DNA from: Caballeronia choica
Lineage (GTDB): Bacteria > Pseudomonadota > Gammaproteobacteria > Burkholderiales > Burkholderiaceae
Assembly: GCF_001544535.1 (NCBI RefSeq)
Contig: NZ_FCON02000013.1
Coordinates: forward strand, 51,571 to 115,570
DNA length: 64,000 nucleotides
Direction of reading: 5' to 3'
Part shown: piece after piece, positions 35,968-46,037 of the stretch
How positions within the stretch are numbered: position 1 is the first letter of the stretch
Layout of the letters: each line of letters starts with the position of its first letter
The notes under the pieces: model-generated
Databases searched by the model: none
What the model saw: the letters and a program-made list of their open reading frames with translations, nothing else
Told to the model about the DNA's origin: nothing
Made by a program: the position numbers and the translations under genes

Positions 35968-37164
35968 TCACTGCACCGCCGCCGCCGATGAAGGCGCCGC
36001 GCCGGAATCGCCCGCGGCGATGCGCGCCTTCACTGCTTCGCCTAACTGATAAACCGCAAGCGCATAGAAGAAACTGCGGTTATAGCGCGTGAGCACATAG
36101 AAATTCTTCGTACCGAGCGTGTATTCGGTCGGGCGGGCTGGCGTCGGCAGGTCGACGACCGTCACGGGTGTCCCCGCCTCGGACGCGAGATTCAGCGCCG
36201 GCTCGTTCATCAGCATGCCCGCCTTGAGCAACTGCGCGAGCGACCAGTGCGGCTCCGGCTGCCCATCGGCGGCGGCTTGCGCGATGCCCTGGCTCCCGAC
36301 ATCGCCGGCAATGCGCCACACCACCGGCCGACCCGTCTCCCAGCCGTGCTTGTTCAGGTAATTCGCGACGCTGCCGATCGCGTCGGCCGGGCTCGCGCGC
36401 AAGTCGATGCGGCCGTTGCCGTCGTAGTCGACCGCATACTGGACGATGCTGCTCGGCAGAAACTGCGGAATGCCGATCGCGCCCGTGTACGAGCCGAGCA
36501 CGGTGGTCGGATCGATTTGCGAGTCGCGCGTCCAGACCAGCAGGTCTTCGAGGTTCTTGCGGAACGTCGCCTGCCGCTCCGCGCGGTTCGGCGTGTTCGG
36601 GTAATCGAAGGTGAGCGTGGTGAGCGCATCGAGCGCGCGGAAGTTGCCCATGTATTTGCCGTAGATCGTCTCGACGCCGATGATCCCGACGATCACTTCC
36701 GGCGGCACGCCGTATTGATCGGACGCGCGCTGCAACGCGGCCTGGTTCGCACGCCAGAACTTCACGCCGGCGTTGATGCGGACCGGTTCGATGAAGCGCG
36801 ACTGATACACGCGCCAGTTCTTGATGGAAGGCGACGGCGAAGGCGTCACGAGCTTCACCGCTGTCGTCGAATAACTGACGCGATTGAAGAGCTCGTGCAA
36901 TGCGCTCGAATCGAAGTCGTAGCGCGCGACCATGTCGTTGATGAACGCGTCGACGTTCGGATTGTTCGCGTAGCGCTGCGGCACGATTTCTTCTTCGAAC
37001 ACCTGCCCTTGCGGCGTCGCGGTTTGCGGCTGCGACTGCGCAAAGGCACTGCCGGCGGGAAACATGCCGAGAGCGCAGACGAGGGAAGCGATGGAGACGA
37101 AGGATGCGGTGGAGCGCGGCTTGAAAGCGGCCGGAAAATCAAGCGGAGCAAACTTGAAGGTCAT
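35968..37164 (-). CDS. mltB: Lytic murein transglycosylase B
   Basis: A 398-residue exported transglycosylase. The signal region ends FPAGSAFA near residue 41, with no lipobox cysteine, so it is a soluble periplasmic form. The catalytic glutamate is in GIIGVETIYGKYMGNF. Family motifs include TGAIGIPQFLPSS and a C-terminal KNFYVLTRYNRS. It cleaves glycan strands to 1,6-anhydromuropeptides. ATG 37164 was chosen; the longer frame to 37971 overlaps the divergent deacetylase gene. Confidence 0.93.
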   Translation of the reverse strand: MTFKFAPLDFPAAFKPRSTASFVSIASLVCALGMFPAGSAFAQSQPQTATPQGQVFEEEIVPQRYANNPNVDAFINDMVARYDFDSSALHELFNRVSYSTTAVKLVTPSPSPSIKNWRVYQSRFIEPVRINAGVKFWRANQAALQRASDQYGVPPEVIVGIIGVETIYGKYMGNFRALDALTTLTFDYPNTPNRAERQATFRKNLEDLLVWTRDSQIDPTTVLGSYTGAIGIPQFLPSSIVQYAVDYDGNGRIDLRASPADAIGSVANYLNKHGWETGRPVVWRIAGDVGSQGIAQAAADGQPEPHWSLAQLLKAGMLMNEPALNLASEAGTPVTVVDLPTPARPTEYTLGTKNFYVLTRYNRSFFYALAVYQLGEAVKARIAAGDSGAAPSSAAAVQ

Positions 37165-37374
37165 AGTGTGCGTGGTTGTGACGGTGTGTGGCAGTGCGTC
37201 GGGGCGGTCGGGGCAGTATAACCGACGCCTTCCGGCCGGCATCGCGCCTGCAAGCGCGCGCGACAGCGGGAATAAACGGTGTGGTAACTTAACGTCAATC
37301 GCGTGGCATGTGGTCGCGCGTATGACGAAAAGACACGAGACACGCGGCCCGTCGCAACGGCCCGCGCAAAAAAC

Positions 37375-38298
37375 ATGGCGACCGGCTTCTATTCCCACCC
37401 TGACTGCCTTCTCCACGACATGGGGCCGTGGCATCCCGAATGCCCGGGCCGCTTGCAGGCGATCGAGGATCAATTGATCGCGAGCCGCATCGACGCGCTG
37501 ATCGAGCGCGAAGAGGCGCCGCTCGCCGATGAAACCGACCTCGCGCGCGTGCACACGCAGGCGCATATCGATTTCATCAAGCATCGGCGGCCGCTGGAAG
37601 GGCGCGCGGAGATCGATCCGGACACGGTGATGTGTCCGCAGTCGTATCAGGCGGCATTGCGGGCGGCGGGCGCGGCCGTCGCCGCGACGGACGCCGTGAT
37701 CGCGGGCCGCTACGACAACGCGTTTTGCAGCGTGCGTCCGCCGGGGCATCACGCCGAGCCGGCGCGGGCGATGGGCTTCTGCTTTTTCAACAATATCGCC
37801 GTCGCGGCGCGGCATGCGCTGGAGGTGCACGGCTTGCAGCGCGTCGCAGTCATCGATTTCGATGTGCATCACGGCAACGGCACGGAAGCTGCGTTTTCCG
37901 GCGATCCGCGCGTGCTGATGTGCAGCTTCTTTCAGCATCCGTTCTATCCGTACAGCGGCGCCGGCAGCCATGCGGAGAACATGGTGAACGTGCCGATGCC
38001 GGCGCGCTCGAAGGGCATGGACGTGCGCGAGGCGGTCGACATGCTATGGCTGCCGCGGCTCGACGCGTTCAAGCCGGAGATGATCTTCGTGTCGGCGGGT
38101 TTCGACGCCCATCGCGAGGACGATCTCGGCAACATGGGTCTCGTCGAGGCCGATTACACGTGGCTGACCGAGCAGATTCGGGCGGTCGCGAATCGATATG
38201 CGCAAGGACGGATCGTGAGTTCGCTCGAAGGCGGGTACAACCTGTCGGCGCTCGGGCGCAGCGTCGTCGCGCATGTGCGGGCGCTGGCCGGCATCTAG
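37375..38298 (+). CDS. Histone deacetylase family amidohydrolase
   Basis: A 307-residue zinc amidohydrolase of the arginase/HDAC fold. Catalytic and metal motifs: RPPGHHAEPARAMGFCFFNN near residue 122, DFDVHHGNGTE near 162 and SAGFDAHREDD near 240. Bacterial relatives deacetylate acetylpolyamines or acetoin-related substrates. Start ATG 37375 fits MATGFYSHPDCLLHDMGPWH, the family N terminus. It is divergent from mltB and convergent with the hydrolase gene, so context gives no substrate. Confidence 0.92.
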   Translation: MATGFYSHPDCLLHDMGPWHPECPGRLQAIEDQLIASRIDALIEREEAPLADETDLARVHTQAHIDFIKHRRPLEGRAEIDPDTVMCPQSYQAALRAAGAAVAATDAVIAGRYDNAFCSVRPPGHHAEPARAMGFCFFNNIAVAARHALEVHGLQRVAVIDFDVHHGNGTEAAFSGDPRVLMCSFFQHPFYPYSGAGSHAENMVNVPMPARSKGMDVREAVDMLWLPRLDAFKPEMIFVSAGFDAHREDDLGNMGLVEADYTWLTEQIRAVANRYAQGRIVSSLEGGYNLSALGRSVVAHVRALAGI

Positions 38299-38304
38299 CC
38301 GCGT

Positions 38305-39201
38305 CTACATCCGCATCCGCGAGCGCGACAAGTCGGCGCGCACCAGCGTCCAGTCGATCAACGCGCGGATCACGCGATCGCGGTCGAGATCATTCAGTGT
38401 CTCGTGATAGCTGCCCTCGACCATCAGCAGCGTGCGGTCGGTCGAGCCGACGTTCGCGTCGAACTTGCGGCTGCCGTCCGGCTCCGTGAGCTTGTCCGCG
38501 GTGCCGTGAAACACCAGCACCGGCAGCATGATCGACGCGCGTTTCGCCTCGATGCGCGCCATCGCGGCGAGCAGTTGCGCACCGGTGCGGGCCGGAATCG
38601 CGTCGTGGTGGACGAGCGGATCGCGCCGGTTCGCCTCGACGACGCCCTGCGCGCGCGACAACAGCGCCGGGTCGATTGTCAGCGCCGGGAAACGCGGACG
38701 GATCACGCTGAGGAGCTTGCCCAGCGTGACTTTCCAGCGCGGCACGTCGTGGCCGGGTTCCAGCGCGGCGCTCGACAGGATCAGGCCCGCCAGCTTTCTT
38801 TGCGCCGCCCGCTCGGCAGCGTAGAGCGCCGCGACCGCGCCGCCCATGCTGTGGCCCATGAGGAAGAGTGGCACGCCGGCGGGCGCGGTCGTTTCGGCGA
38901 CTTCCAGCAACACGTCGGCGTCGGACAGATAGTCGTCGAAACGCTCGACCCACACGCGCTCCCCCGACGACCGGCCGTGTCCGCGCAAATCCATCGCGAT
39001 CAGTTCGATGCCCGCGGCGTTCAGCCGCAGCGCGAAGGCGTCGTAGCGCCGTGCGTGCTCGGCGAGCCCATGAACCAGCGCGATTCGCGCGAGCGGCTGT
39101 GGGAATTCGGCTCCCGCCTGCCAGCGATGCAGGAACAGTTCGAGGCCCTGACGCGTTTTGACAGTGCTGGTGGAGTAGGTGCTGCGCCTGGGAGTATTCA
39201 T
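38305..39201 (-). CDS. Alpha/beta hydrolase, monoacylglycerol lipase / lysophospholipase-like
   Basis: A 298-residue serine hydrolase. The nucleophile elbow GHSMGGAVAALYAAE is near residue 115, the oxyanion region is ALVHGLAEHARRY, and the catalytic histidine is in GSYHETLNDLDR near the C terminus. LRGHGRSSG and VFHGTADKLTEPDGS match the PldB/monoglyceride lipase type. ATG 39201 is chosen over 39270. It is probably cytoplasmic, since no signal peptide is seen. Only 6 bases separate its stop from the convergent deacetylase gene. Confidence 0.88.
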   Translation of the reverse strand: MNTPRRSTYSTSTVKTRQGLELFLHRWQAGAEFPQPLARIALVHGLAEHARRYDAFALRLNAAGIELIAMDLRGHGRSSGERVWVERFDDYLSDADVLLEVAETTAPAGVPLFLMGHSMGGAVAALYAAERAAQRKLAGLILSSAALEPGHDVPRWKVTLGKLLSVIRPRFPALTIDPALLSRAQGVVEANRRDPLVHHDAIPARTGAQLLAAMARIEAKRASIMLPVLVFHGTADKLTEPDGSRKFDANVGSTDRTLLMVEGSYHETLNDLDRDRVIRALIDWTLVRADLSRSRMRM

Positions 39202-39385
39202 TACCCGATGATAGGCCCGAAAATTCGAGTGTCTTAAATTCCTCGAAGTAATTAGCCGCTCGAAAATCATTATTAAAGCGAATGATACCGCTGCGGTAAA
39301 ATTTCAGATTAAGACCAAGAACCTCCGACGGCGGCCGGCTCACCGGATGCGACACCCGCACGAGCCCTCCGCCGTTTGCATTTAC

Positions 39386-40420
39386 ATGATCGAAATACGC
39401 AATCTGTCCCAGCGCTTCGCTGGACCCCGGGGTTGGGTCGAAGCGCTGCACAACGTCAATCTGACGATTCCCGCAGGCGAAGTGTTCGGCATCATCGGAC
39501 GAAGCGGCGCCGGCAAGAGCACGCTGGTCCGCACGATCAACCTGCTCACGCGGCCGAGCGAAGGCAGTGTGATTGTCGATGGCCGCGATCTCACGACGCT
39601 TCCCGCCCCCGAGTTGCGCGCCGCGCGCCGCGACATCGGCATGATCTTCCAGCACTTCAACCTGCTCTCGTCGCGCACGGTGTTCGACAACGTCGCGCTG
39701 CCGCTCGAACTTGCCGGCATGAAGCGCGCCGAGATCGAGGCGACCGTTTTGCCGCTTCTCGATCTCGTCGGCCTCACGACGCAAAAGGACCGCTATCCGG
39801 CACAGATCAGCGGGGGGCAGAAGCAGCGCGTGGGCATCGCGCGGGCGCTGGCGAGCAAGCCGAAGGTATTGCTCTCCGACGAAGCCACCTCCGCGCTCGA
39901 TCCCGAAACCACGCGCGCAATTCTCGACCTGTTGCGCCAGATCAATCGCGAACTCGGCCTGACGGTCGTGCTGATCACGCACCAGATGGACGTCATCAAG
40001 CAGGTCTGCGACCGCGTCGCCGTGCTCGATGCCGGGCGCGTGGTGGAAGAGGGCAACGTCGTCGACGTGTTCATGCAGCCACATCACGAAGTCACGCGCG
40101 CGTTGATCGGCGACGTGATCGCGCACGAACTGCCGCCCGCGATGAAAAAGCGCGTCGCGGAGCGGCTCAAGACCGGCAGCGGCCACTTGCTGCGGCTCGC
40201 GTTCACCGGCTCGGGCGTCGATCAGCCGATTCTGTCGGAGACGATCCGCCGCTACGAACTCGATTTCAACATCCTGCACGGACAGATCGACGAGATCCAG
40301 GGCCAGGCGTTCGGCTCGCTCGCGGTGCTCGCGGGCGGGCAGCCGGTGAAGGTCGCCGAGGCGATCGCCTTCCTGCGTGGACAGGGCGTCGTGGTGGAGG
40401 AGCTTTCGTATGTTGAGTGA
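39386..40420 (+). CDS. metN: Methionine ABC transporter ATP-binding protein
   Basis: A 344-residue ABC ATPase. The Walker A motif is GRSGAGKST, the signature [15 protein letters not shown] and Walker [16 protein letters not shown]-terminal NIL (ACT-like) domain from about residue 265 binds methionine for transinhibition. It powers D/L-methionine import with MetI and MetQ. It overlaps metI by 11 bases. No SAM riboswitch fold is apparent in the 184-base gap upstream. Confidence 0.96.
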   Translation: MIEIRNLSQRFAGPRGWVEALHNVNLTIPAGEVFGIIGRSGAGKSTLVRTINLLTRPSEGSVIVDGRDLTTLPAPELRAARRDIGMIFQHFNLLSSRTVFDNVALPLELAGMKRAEIEATVLPLLDLVGLTTQKDRYPAQISGGQKQRVGIARALASKPKVLLSDEATSALDPETTRAILDLLRQINRELGLTVVLITHQMDVIKQVCDRVAVLDAGRVVEEGNVVDVFMQPHHEVTRALIGDVIAHELPPAMKKRVAERLKTGSGHLLRLAFTGSGVDQPILSETIRRYELDFNILHGQIDEIQGQAFGSLAVLAGGQPVKVAEAIAFLRGQGVVVEELSYVE

Positions 40421-41063
40421 AATGTTCGATATGTTCGTGCAGTCGTTCTGGGAAACGCTCGTGATGGTCGGCATCTCGGGACTCGTCGGCGCCGCGCTCG
40501 GGCTGCCGCTCGGCGTGCTGCTCTATCTGACCGACCGCGACGGCGTGCTGCAGAACCTCCCGGTGAATCGCGTGCTCGGCGGCGTCGTCAATGCGGTGCG
40601 CTCGACGCCGTTCATCATCCTGCTCGTCGCCGTGATTCCGTTCACGCGGCTCGTGGTCGGGTCGTCGATCGGCACGGCCGCCGCCGTCGTGCCGCTCACC
40701 ATCGCCGCCGCGCCGTTCATCGCGCGGCTCGTCGAGACAGCGCTGCGCGAAGTCGATCGCGGCCTGATCGAAGCGGCCCAGGCGATGGGCGCGACTACCC
40801 GCCAGATCGTGTTCAAGGTGCTGCTGCCGGAATCGCTGCCGGGCGTCGTCGCGGGGCTGACGATCACGTTCGTGTCGCTCGTCGGCTATTCGGCGATGGC
40901 GGGCGCGATCGGCGGCGGCGGTCTCGGCGACCTCGGCATTCGGTACGGCTACCAGCGCTTCTTGCCGGAAGTCATGCTGACGGTGGTCGTGATCCTGATC
41001 GTTTTCGTCCAGCTCGTGCAGTCGTTCGGCGACTGGCTCGTGCGCCGTCTGAGCCACAAGTAA
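40410..41063 (+). CDS. metI: Methionine ABC transporter permease
   Basis: A 217-residue inner membrane protein with five hydrophobic helices and the coupling EAA loop [20 protein letters not shown], which contacts MetN. The start ATG 40410 lies inside the metN end (overlap 11 bases), indicating translational coupling. The ending [14 protein letters not shown] is typical of MetI. Confidence 0.96.
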   Translation: MLSEMFDMFVQSFWETLVMVGISGLVGAALGLPLGVLLYLTDRDGVLQNLPVNRVLGGVVNAVRSTPFIILLVAVIPFTRLVVGSSIGTAAAVVPLTIAAAPFIARLVETALREVDRGLIEAAQAMGATTRQIVFKVLLPESLPGVVAGLTITFVSLVGYSAMAGAIGGGGLGDLGIRYGYQRFLPEVMLTVVVILIVFVQLVQSFGDWLVRRLSHK

Positions 41064-41084
41064 CGCTTAACTCATCCAAAAACC

Positions 41085-41879
41085 ATGCAACGTCGATTCA
41101 TTCTCAAGTTTGCCGCGGCGCTCGGCGCCGCAACCCTGTTCGCGGGCGTTGCCCACGCCGATGAAGCGATCAAGGTCGGCGTCACCGGCGGCCCGCACGC
41201 GCAGGTGATGGAAGTCGTCAAGCAGGTCGCGGCGAAGAACGGGCTGAAGATCACGATCGTCGAATTCTCCGACTACGTGCAACCGAACGCCGCGCTCGCC
41301 GCCGGCGATCTCGACGCGAACAGTTACCAGCACGCGCCGTATCTCGATGCGCAGGTGAAGGACCGCGGCTACAAGCTGATCCGGCTCACCGACACGGTCA
41401 CTTTCCCGATGGGCATCTATTCGAAGAAGGTGAAATCGCTTGCCGAGCTGAAACCCGGCGCGCGCATCGCCGTGCCGAACGATCCGACCAATGGCGGCCG
41501 CGCGCTGCTGCTGCTGCAAAAGCAGGGTTTGCTCAAGCTGCGTCCGGACGCGGGCCTGAAGGCGACGCCGCTCGATATCGTCGACAACCCGAGGAAGCTG
41601 AAGATCGTCGAACTCGACGCGGCGCAGATTCCGCGCTCGCTCGCCGACGTCGACGCCGCCGCGATCAACACCAATTTCGCGATGGAAGCGGGGCTCAAGC
41701 CGAACGCGGATGCGATCGCGATCGAAGACCCAAAGGGGCCCTATGCGAACATCATCGCGATCCGTGCCGTCGACAAGGACAAGCCGTGGGTCGCGAAACT
41801 GGTCGCGGCGTATCACTCGCCGGAAGTGAAACAGTTCATCGAAAGCAAGTACGCGGGCGCTGTGATCGCCGCGTGGTAA
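41085..41879 (+). CDS. metQ: Methionine-binding periplasmic protein
   Basis: A 264-residue NlpA-family binding protein. The signal peptide is about residues 1-25, cleaved after AHA, with no lipobox cysteine, so it is likely a free periplasmic protein. The motif VGVTGGPHAQVMEVVKQVA begins the mature part, and YQHAPYLDAQ and INTNFAMEAGLKP line the methionine site. It lies 21 bases after metI and completes the metNIQ operon. Confidence 0.95.
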   Translation: MQRRFILKFAAALGAATLFAGVAHADEAIKVGVTGGPHAQVMEVVKQVAAKNGLKITIVEFSDYVQPNAALAAGDLDANSYQHAPYLDAQVKDRGYKLIRLTDTVTFPMGIYSKKVKSLAELKPGARIAVPNDPTNGGRALLLLQKQGLLKLRPDAGLKATPLDIVDNPRKLKIVELDAAQIPRSLADVDAAAINTNFAMEAGLKPNADAIAIEDPKGPYANIIAIRAVDKDKPWVAKLVAAYHSPEVKQFIESKYAGAVIAAW

Positions 41880-41948
41880 GGCTTTGCGGGCGTTCGCGGT
41901 GTCGGTGTGGATGGCGGCGGGCCATACCCGGGTTTGTTTCTATATGAA

Positions 41949-41969
41949 ATAGAACGATCGTTCTATAAT
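41949..41969 (+). promoter_or_regulatory. 18-bp palindromic operator overlapping the etfBA -10
   Basis: ATAGAACGATCGTTCTAT at 41949-41966 is a perfect 18-bp palindrome. A perfect TATAAT (41964-41969) overlaps its right end. Palindromes of this size with a CGATCG centre are typical of TetR-family repressors. It is 125 bases before etfB. The regulator is not encoded nearby. The -35 is weak. Confidence 0.65.
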
Positions 41970-42093
41970 ATTCGGCCATTCCTTATTGCACGGCAATGCA
42001 GCGGCCGCTCTCGACCATCGGATGGTCCGGGGGCGCGAGTCGCTCGTATAATGAGATGCTGCGTTGACGTAATCGTAACTTTGGAGCGAGTGC

Positions 42094-42843
42094 ATGAAAA
42101 TTCTGGTGCCAGTGAAAAGAGTGGTCGACTACAACGTCAAGGTCCGCGTGAAATCGGACGGGACGGGTGTCGATATCGCGAACGTGAAGATGTCGATGAA
42201 TCCGTTCGACGAGATTGCCGTGGAAGAAGCGGTGCGGTTGCGCGAAGCGGGCGTGGCCACGGAAGTGATCGCCGTGTCGTGCGGCGTAACGCAATGTCAG
42301 GAAACGCTGCGTACCGCGATGGCGATCGGTGCAGATCGCGCGATCCTGGTCGAATCGGCTGAGGAATTGCAGCCGCTGGCGGTCGCGAAGATCTTGAAAG
42401 CGCTGGTCGACAAGGAACAGCCGCAGTTGGTGATCCTCGGCAAGCAGGCCATCGACGACGATTCGAATCAGACCGGGCAGATGCTTGCCGCGCTGGCGGG
42501 TTTGCCGCAGGCGACGTTCGCATCGAAAGTGGTGGTTGCCGATGGCAAGGCCACGGTGTCGCGTGAAGTCGATGGCGGTTCGGAAACGCTGTCGCTAAAG
42601 TTGCCGGCTGTCATCACGACTGACCTGCGCCTGAACGAACCGCGCTACGTCACGCTGCCGAACATCATGAAGGCAAAGAAGAAGCCTTTGGAAACTTTGA
42701 AACCGGCTGATCTTGGTGTCGATGTCGCGCCGCGTCTGAAGACGCTGAAAGTCGCTGAGCCACCCAAGCGCTCGGCTGGCGTGATGGTGCCGGACGTGAA
42801 AACGCTGGTCGACAAGCTCAAGAACGAAGCCAAGGTTCTGTAA
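42094..42843 (+). CDS. etfB: Electron transfer flavoprotein subunit beta
   Basis: A 249-residue protein starting [23 protein letters not shown]-binding region signature: [20 protein letters not shown] near residue 110-129. With EtfA it carries electrons from acyl-CoA and other dehydrogenases to the ubiquinone pool. A second segment, [20 protein letters not shown], is the conserved ETF-beta signature. It is 14 bases from etfA, and controlled from the palindrome-bearing promoter. Confidence 0.97.
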   Translation: MKILVPVKRVVDYNVKVRVKSDGTGVDIANVKMSMNPFDEIAVEEAVRLREAGVATEVIAVSCGVTQCQETLRTAMAIGADRAILVESAEELQPLAVAKILKALVDKEQPQLVILGKQAIDDDSNQTGQMLAALAGLPQATFASKVVVADGKATVSREVDGGSETLSLKLPAVITTDLRLNEPRYVTLPNIMKAKKKPLETLKPADLGVDVAPRLKTLKVAEPPKRSAGVMVPDVKTLVDKLKNEAKVL

Positions 42844-42857
42844 GGGAGACGGACGAA

Positions 42858-43793
42858 ATGACGATTCTGGTAATTGCAGAACACGACAACGCATCGATCA
42901 AGGCCTCGACGCTGAACACGATCGCTGCTGCTTCGAAGATCGGTGGCGATATTCACGTGCTGGTCGCAGGTTCGAACGCGCAAGCCGCAGCCGATGCCGC
43001 TGCGAAGATCGCGGGCGTCAGCAAAGTGCTGCTCGCCGACGCGCCGCAACTCGCCGATGGCCTGGCTGAGAATGTCGAAGGCACGGTGCTGAACATTGCG
43101 AAGGACTATTCGCACATCCTCGCGCCGGCTACCGCTTACGGCAAGAACATCGCGCCGCGTATCGCCGCGCACCTCGACGTCGCGCAAATCAGCGACATCA
43201 CCGCTGTGGATTCGCCGGACACGTTCGAACGCCCGATCTACGCGGGCAATGCGATTGCGATCGTGCAATCCATCGACCCGATCAAGGTCATCACGGTCCG
43301 TTCGACTGGTTTCGATCCGGTGGCAGCGGAAGGCGGCAGTGCCTCGGTGGAAAAGATCGAAGCCGCAGCGGACGCCGGCATTTCGCAATTCGTCGGCCGT
43401 GAACTGACGAAGCTGGATCGACCGGAACTGACGTCGGCGAAGATTATTGTGTCCGGTGGTCGTGGTCTCGGCAACGGCGAGAACTACACCAAAGTGCTCG
43501 AACCGCTGGCGGACAAGCTCAACGCAGCGCTTGGCGCATCGCGTGCGGCAGTCGATGCAGGCTTTGTCCCGAACGATTACCAAGTCGGTCAAACGGGCAA
43601 GATCGTCGCACCGCAGTTGTACGTTGCGGTCGGCATCTCGGGCGCGATTCAGCACTTGGCCGGCATGAAGGACAGCAAGGTCATCGTCGCGATCAACAAG
43701 GACGCTGAAGCGCCGATCTTCGGCGTCGCCGATTACGGACTCGTCGGCGACCTTTTCACCCTCGTGCCGGAGCTGGTGAAAGAACTCGGCTGA
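42858..43793 (+). CDS. etfA: Electron transfer flavoprotein subunit alpha
   Basis: A 311-residue protein. The C-terminal FAD domain has [12 protein letters not shown] near residue 198, the loop [20 protein letters not shown], and the following [20 protein letters not shown]. The N-terminal domain pairs with EtfB. Full length, paired with etfB. Confidence 0.97.
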   Translation: MTILVIAEHDNASIKASTLNTIAAASKIGGDIHVLVAGSNAQAAADAAAKIAGVSKVLLADAPQLADGLAENVEGTVLNIAKDYSHILAPATAYGKNIAPRIAAHLDVAQISDITAVDSPDTFERPIYAGNAIAIVQSIDPIKVITVRSTGFDPVAAEGGSASVEKIEAAADAGISQFVGRELTKLDRPELTSAKIIVSGGRGLGNGENYTKVLEPLADKLNAALGASRAAVDAGFVPNDYQVGQTGKIVAPQLYVAVGISGAIQHLAGMKDSKVIVAINKDAEAPIFGVADYGLVGDLFTLVPELVKELG

Positions 43794-43818
43794 TCCCGCG
43801 CGAACAACGCAGCACAAA

Positions 43819-43852
43819 CAAAGGGGCGCGTCGGTCGATTGCGCCCCTTTTT
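43819..43852 (+). terminator. etfBA terminator
   Basis: AAGGGGCGC (43821-43829) and GCGCCCCTT (43841-43849) pair, followed by a T run. Confidence 0.85.
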
Positions 43853-43857
43853 GCATC

Positions 43858-44019
43858 GAAGGGTTCTACTGCGACAGGATCGCGACCGCGCAGTCCTTCG
43901 CGGAGCATGGGCTGTGGCTGGCGCCGGGCATCGAGACATCGATCGTCAGCGCGAGCGGCGATCAGGGCATTCTCGCGTTGAGGAAGACCCATCCTGAATC
44001 GAACGGCCTGGTGGAAATG
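43858..44019 (+). pseudogene. Possible coding remnant between etfA and dadA
   Basis: The plus frame beginning GAA at 43858 reads without a stop through about 54 codons (IATAQSFAEHGLWLAPGIET is its centre) with strong G/C bias at third positions. It has no start codon of its own and runs into the terminator at 44020. The family is not recognised. It may be a 5'-truncated gene remnant or chance. Confidence 0.3.
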
Positions 44020-44045
44020 AAAACGGCGCCCGAGGGCGCCGTTTT
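44020..44045. terminator. Terminator of dadA
   Basis: AAAACGGCGCC (44020-44030) and GGCGCCGTTTT (44035-44045) pair around CGAG. T residues follow on the minus-strand reading, suiting the leftward dadA transcript. Confidence 0.85.
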
Positions 44046-44078
44046 CGTCATGCCGAGTCATGCAGCAAATTTCCAGCT

Positions 44079-45371
44079 TCAAGCCTTCGCGTAAGACGGC
44101 CGCGTATTCACGCGCGTTTCGCCGAAATAGCGATGCACAGACAGATCGTCCGACTGGATTGCCGGTTGTTTGCCCGACATCAGGTCGGCGAGCAACTGGC
44201 CGGAGCCGCACGACATCGTCCAGCCGAGCGTGCCGTGGCCCGTGTTCAGGAACAGGTTCGGCACCTGCGTGCGGCCGACGATCGGCGTGCCGTCCGGCGT
44301 CATCGGACGCAGACCGGTCCAGAACGAAGCCTTCGACGTGTCGCCGCCGCCGGGGAACAGGTCGTTCACGCACATTTCGAGCGTCTCGCGGCGTGCCTCC
44401 TTGAGGCGTTTGTCATATCCGACGATCTCCGCCATCCCGCCGACGCGAATCCGGTCGTCGAAACGCGTGATCGCGATCTTGTAGGTCTCGTCGAGCACGG
44501 TGGAAACCGGCGCGGACGCCGCGCTCACGATCGGCGCGGTAATCGAATAACCCTTCAGCGGATAAACCGGAATCTTGACGAGATCGCCGAGCAACTTCGG
44601 CGAATACGAGCCGAGCGCGACGACAAACGAATCGCCGCGCACCATTTCGCTGCCGCATTGCACGCCCGCGATACGGCCGTTCGCGATGGCGAGCGCGTCG
44701 ATCGGCGTGTTGTAGCGGAACTTCACGCCGAGCGCTTCGGCCATCGCGGCGAGGCGCGTCGTGAATTTCTGGCAGTCGCCGGTCTCGTCGTTCGGAAGGC
44801 GCAACCCGCCCGTCAGCTTGTGGGATACCGCGGCGAGCGCAGGTTCGGCCTTGAACAGTTCGGCGGGCGACAGCAGTTCGAACGGCACGTTCGCGTCCTT
44901 CAGGACGGCGATATCCTTCGCGGCGCCGTCGAGTTGCTGCTGCGTGCGGAAAACCTGCAACGTGCCGCCGGTACGGCCTTCGTAGTCGATGCCGGTGTCT
45001 GCGCGCAGCGCTTGCAGGCAGTCGCGGCTGTATTCGGCGAGGCGCACCATGCGCCCCTTGTTGACCGTATAGCGCTCCTGTGTGCAGTTTTGCAGCATCT
45101 TCCACATCCACTGCAACTGGAACGCGGTGCCGTCGAGGCGGATCGCGAGCGGCGCGTGCTTTTCGAACATCCACTTGACGGCTTTTAGCGGCACGCCCGG
45201 CGCCGCCCATGGCGACGCGTAGCCCGGCGAAATCTGTCCTGCATTGGCGAAGCTCGTTTCGAGCGCGGGGCCGGCTTCACGGTCGATCACCGTGACTTCG
45301 TGGCCCGCGCGGGCGAGGTAATAGGCGCTCGTGACGCCGACGACGCCGCTTCCCAGAATGACGATACGCAT
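44079..45371 (-). CDS. dadA: D-amino acid dehydrogenase small subunit
   Basis: A 430-residue FAD-dependent oxidoreductase. The dinucleotide motif [20 protein letters not shown] is at the N terminus, the DadA segment [20 protein letters not shown] near residue 42, and the C-terminal [20 protein letters not shown] binds FAD. It oxidises D-alanine and other D-amino acids at the membrane and passes electrons to quinone. ATG 45371 was chosen. It is divergent from an lrp-type regulator that probably controls it. Confidence 0.95.
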   Translation of the reverse strand: MRIVILGSGVVGVTSAYYLARAGHEVTVIDREAGPALETSFANAGQISPGYASPWAAPGVPLKAVKWMFEKHAPLAIRLDGTAFQLQWMWKMLQNCTQERYTVNKGRMVRLAEYSRDCLQALRADTGIDYEGRTGGTLQVFRTQQQLDGAAKDIAVLKDANVPFELLSPAELFKAEPALAAVSHKLTGGLRLPNDETGDCQKFTTRLAAMAEALGVKFRYNTPIDALAIANGRIAGVQCGSEMVRGDSFVVALGSYSPKLLGDLVKIPVYPLKGYSITAPIVSAASAPVSTVLDETYKIAITRFDDRIRVGGMAEIVGYDKRLKEARRETLEMCVNDLFPGGGDTSKASFWTGLRPMTPDGTPIVGRTQVPNLFLNTGHGTLGWTMSCGSGQLLADLMSGKQPAIQSDDLSVHRYFGETRVNTRPSYAKA

Positions 45372-45461
45372 GAGTTCTCCGTCCTGATTTGAGATTTTCG
45401 TCACTCATGCGCGTTCGACAGTGGATCGAAGCCAGGATTGACGATGGGTGTAGTGTTATCG

Positions 45462-45482
45462 CCTATACTATTGAGGTATAGG
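45462..45482. promoter_or_regulatory. Inverted repeat between dadA and lrp
   Basis: CCTATAC (45462-45468) and GTATAGG (45476-45482) form 7-bp arms with a 7-base AT-rich centre, in the divergent promoter region and 42 bases before the lrp ATG. Probably a regulator site for both genes, most simply the Lrp-type protein itself. Confidence 0.5.
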
Positions 45483-45524
45483 TGGTTTTTGTTATTGTAT
45501 TTTTCGGATCTTAAGTAGAAACAC

Positions 45525-46013
45525 ATGAGAACCCAGCGCAATCCGGTCCGAGCCCTCGACAAGCTCGATCACAAGATCCTGAACATCCTTCAGCAGGACG
45601 GCCGCATCGCGATGAAGGACCTGGCCGAGCGGGTCGGGCTCTCGGTGACGCCTTGCATCGAACGCGTGAAGCGCATGGAGCGCGACAACGTGATCACCGG
45701 CTATTACGCGCGGGTGAATCCGGCTGAACTTGGCGCCGCGCTGCTGGTGTTCGTCGAGATCACGCTCGATCACAAGAGCGGCAACATGTTCGAGCAGTTC
45801 CGGCGCGAAGTGCAGCGCATTCCTGAGGTGCTGGAGTGCCACCTCGTCTCCGGCGAATTCGACTACCTGATCAAGGCGCGCATCGGCGAGATGGCGGACT
45901 ACCGCAAGCTTCTCGGCGACATCCTGCTGCAATTGCCGGGCGCGGTGCAGTCGAAGAGTTACGTCGTGATGGAGGAAATCAAGGAGACGCTGACGATTCT
46001 CGTCGACGTTTGA
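45525..46013 (+). CDS. lrp: Lrp/AsnC family transcriptional regulator
   Basis: A 162-residue regulator. The N-terminal helix-turn-helix is LDKLDHKILNILQQDGRIAM with the recognition helix LAERVGLSVTPCIERVKRME. The C-terminal RAM ligand domain has GEFDYLIKARIGEMADYRKL. Its position next to dadA suggests it senses an amino acid such as alanine or leucine and activates D-alanine catabolism (DadR-like). The ligand is inferred. Confidence 0.9.
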   Translation: MRTQRNPVRALDKLDHKILNILQQDGRIAMKDLAERVGLSVTPCIERVKRMERDNVITGYYARVNPAELGAALLVFVEITLDHKSGNMFEQFRREVQRIPEVLECHLVSGEFDYLIKARIGEMADYRKLLGDILLQLPGAVQSKSYVVMEEIKETLTILVDV

Positions 46014-46037
46014 TTTTTCCTTGCGGTCGTCGCGGGG

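Noticed and set aside
37165-37971. N-terminal extension of mltB
   Set aside because: It lies opposite the histone-deacetylase-like gene. The signal peptide starts at 37164.
39202-39385. SAM or SAH riboswitch before metNIQ
   Set aside because: No matching helices or conserved core seen by eye in the 184-base gap.
38390-40474. 694-codon minus-strand frame
   Set aside because: Runs antisense to metN and in another frame of the hydrolase gene; composition is that of a shadow.
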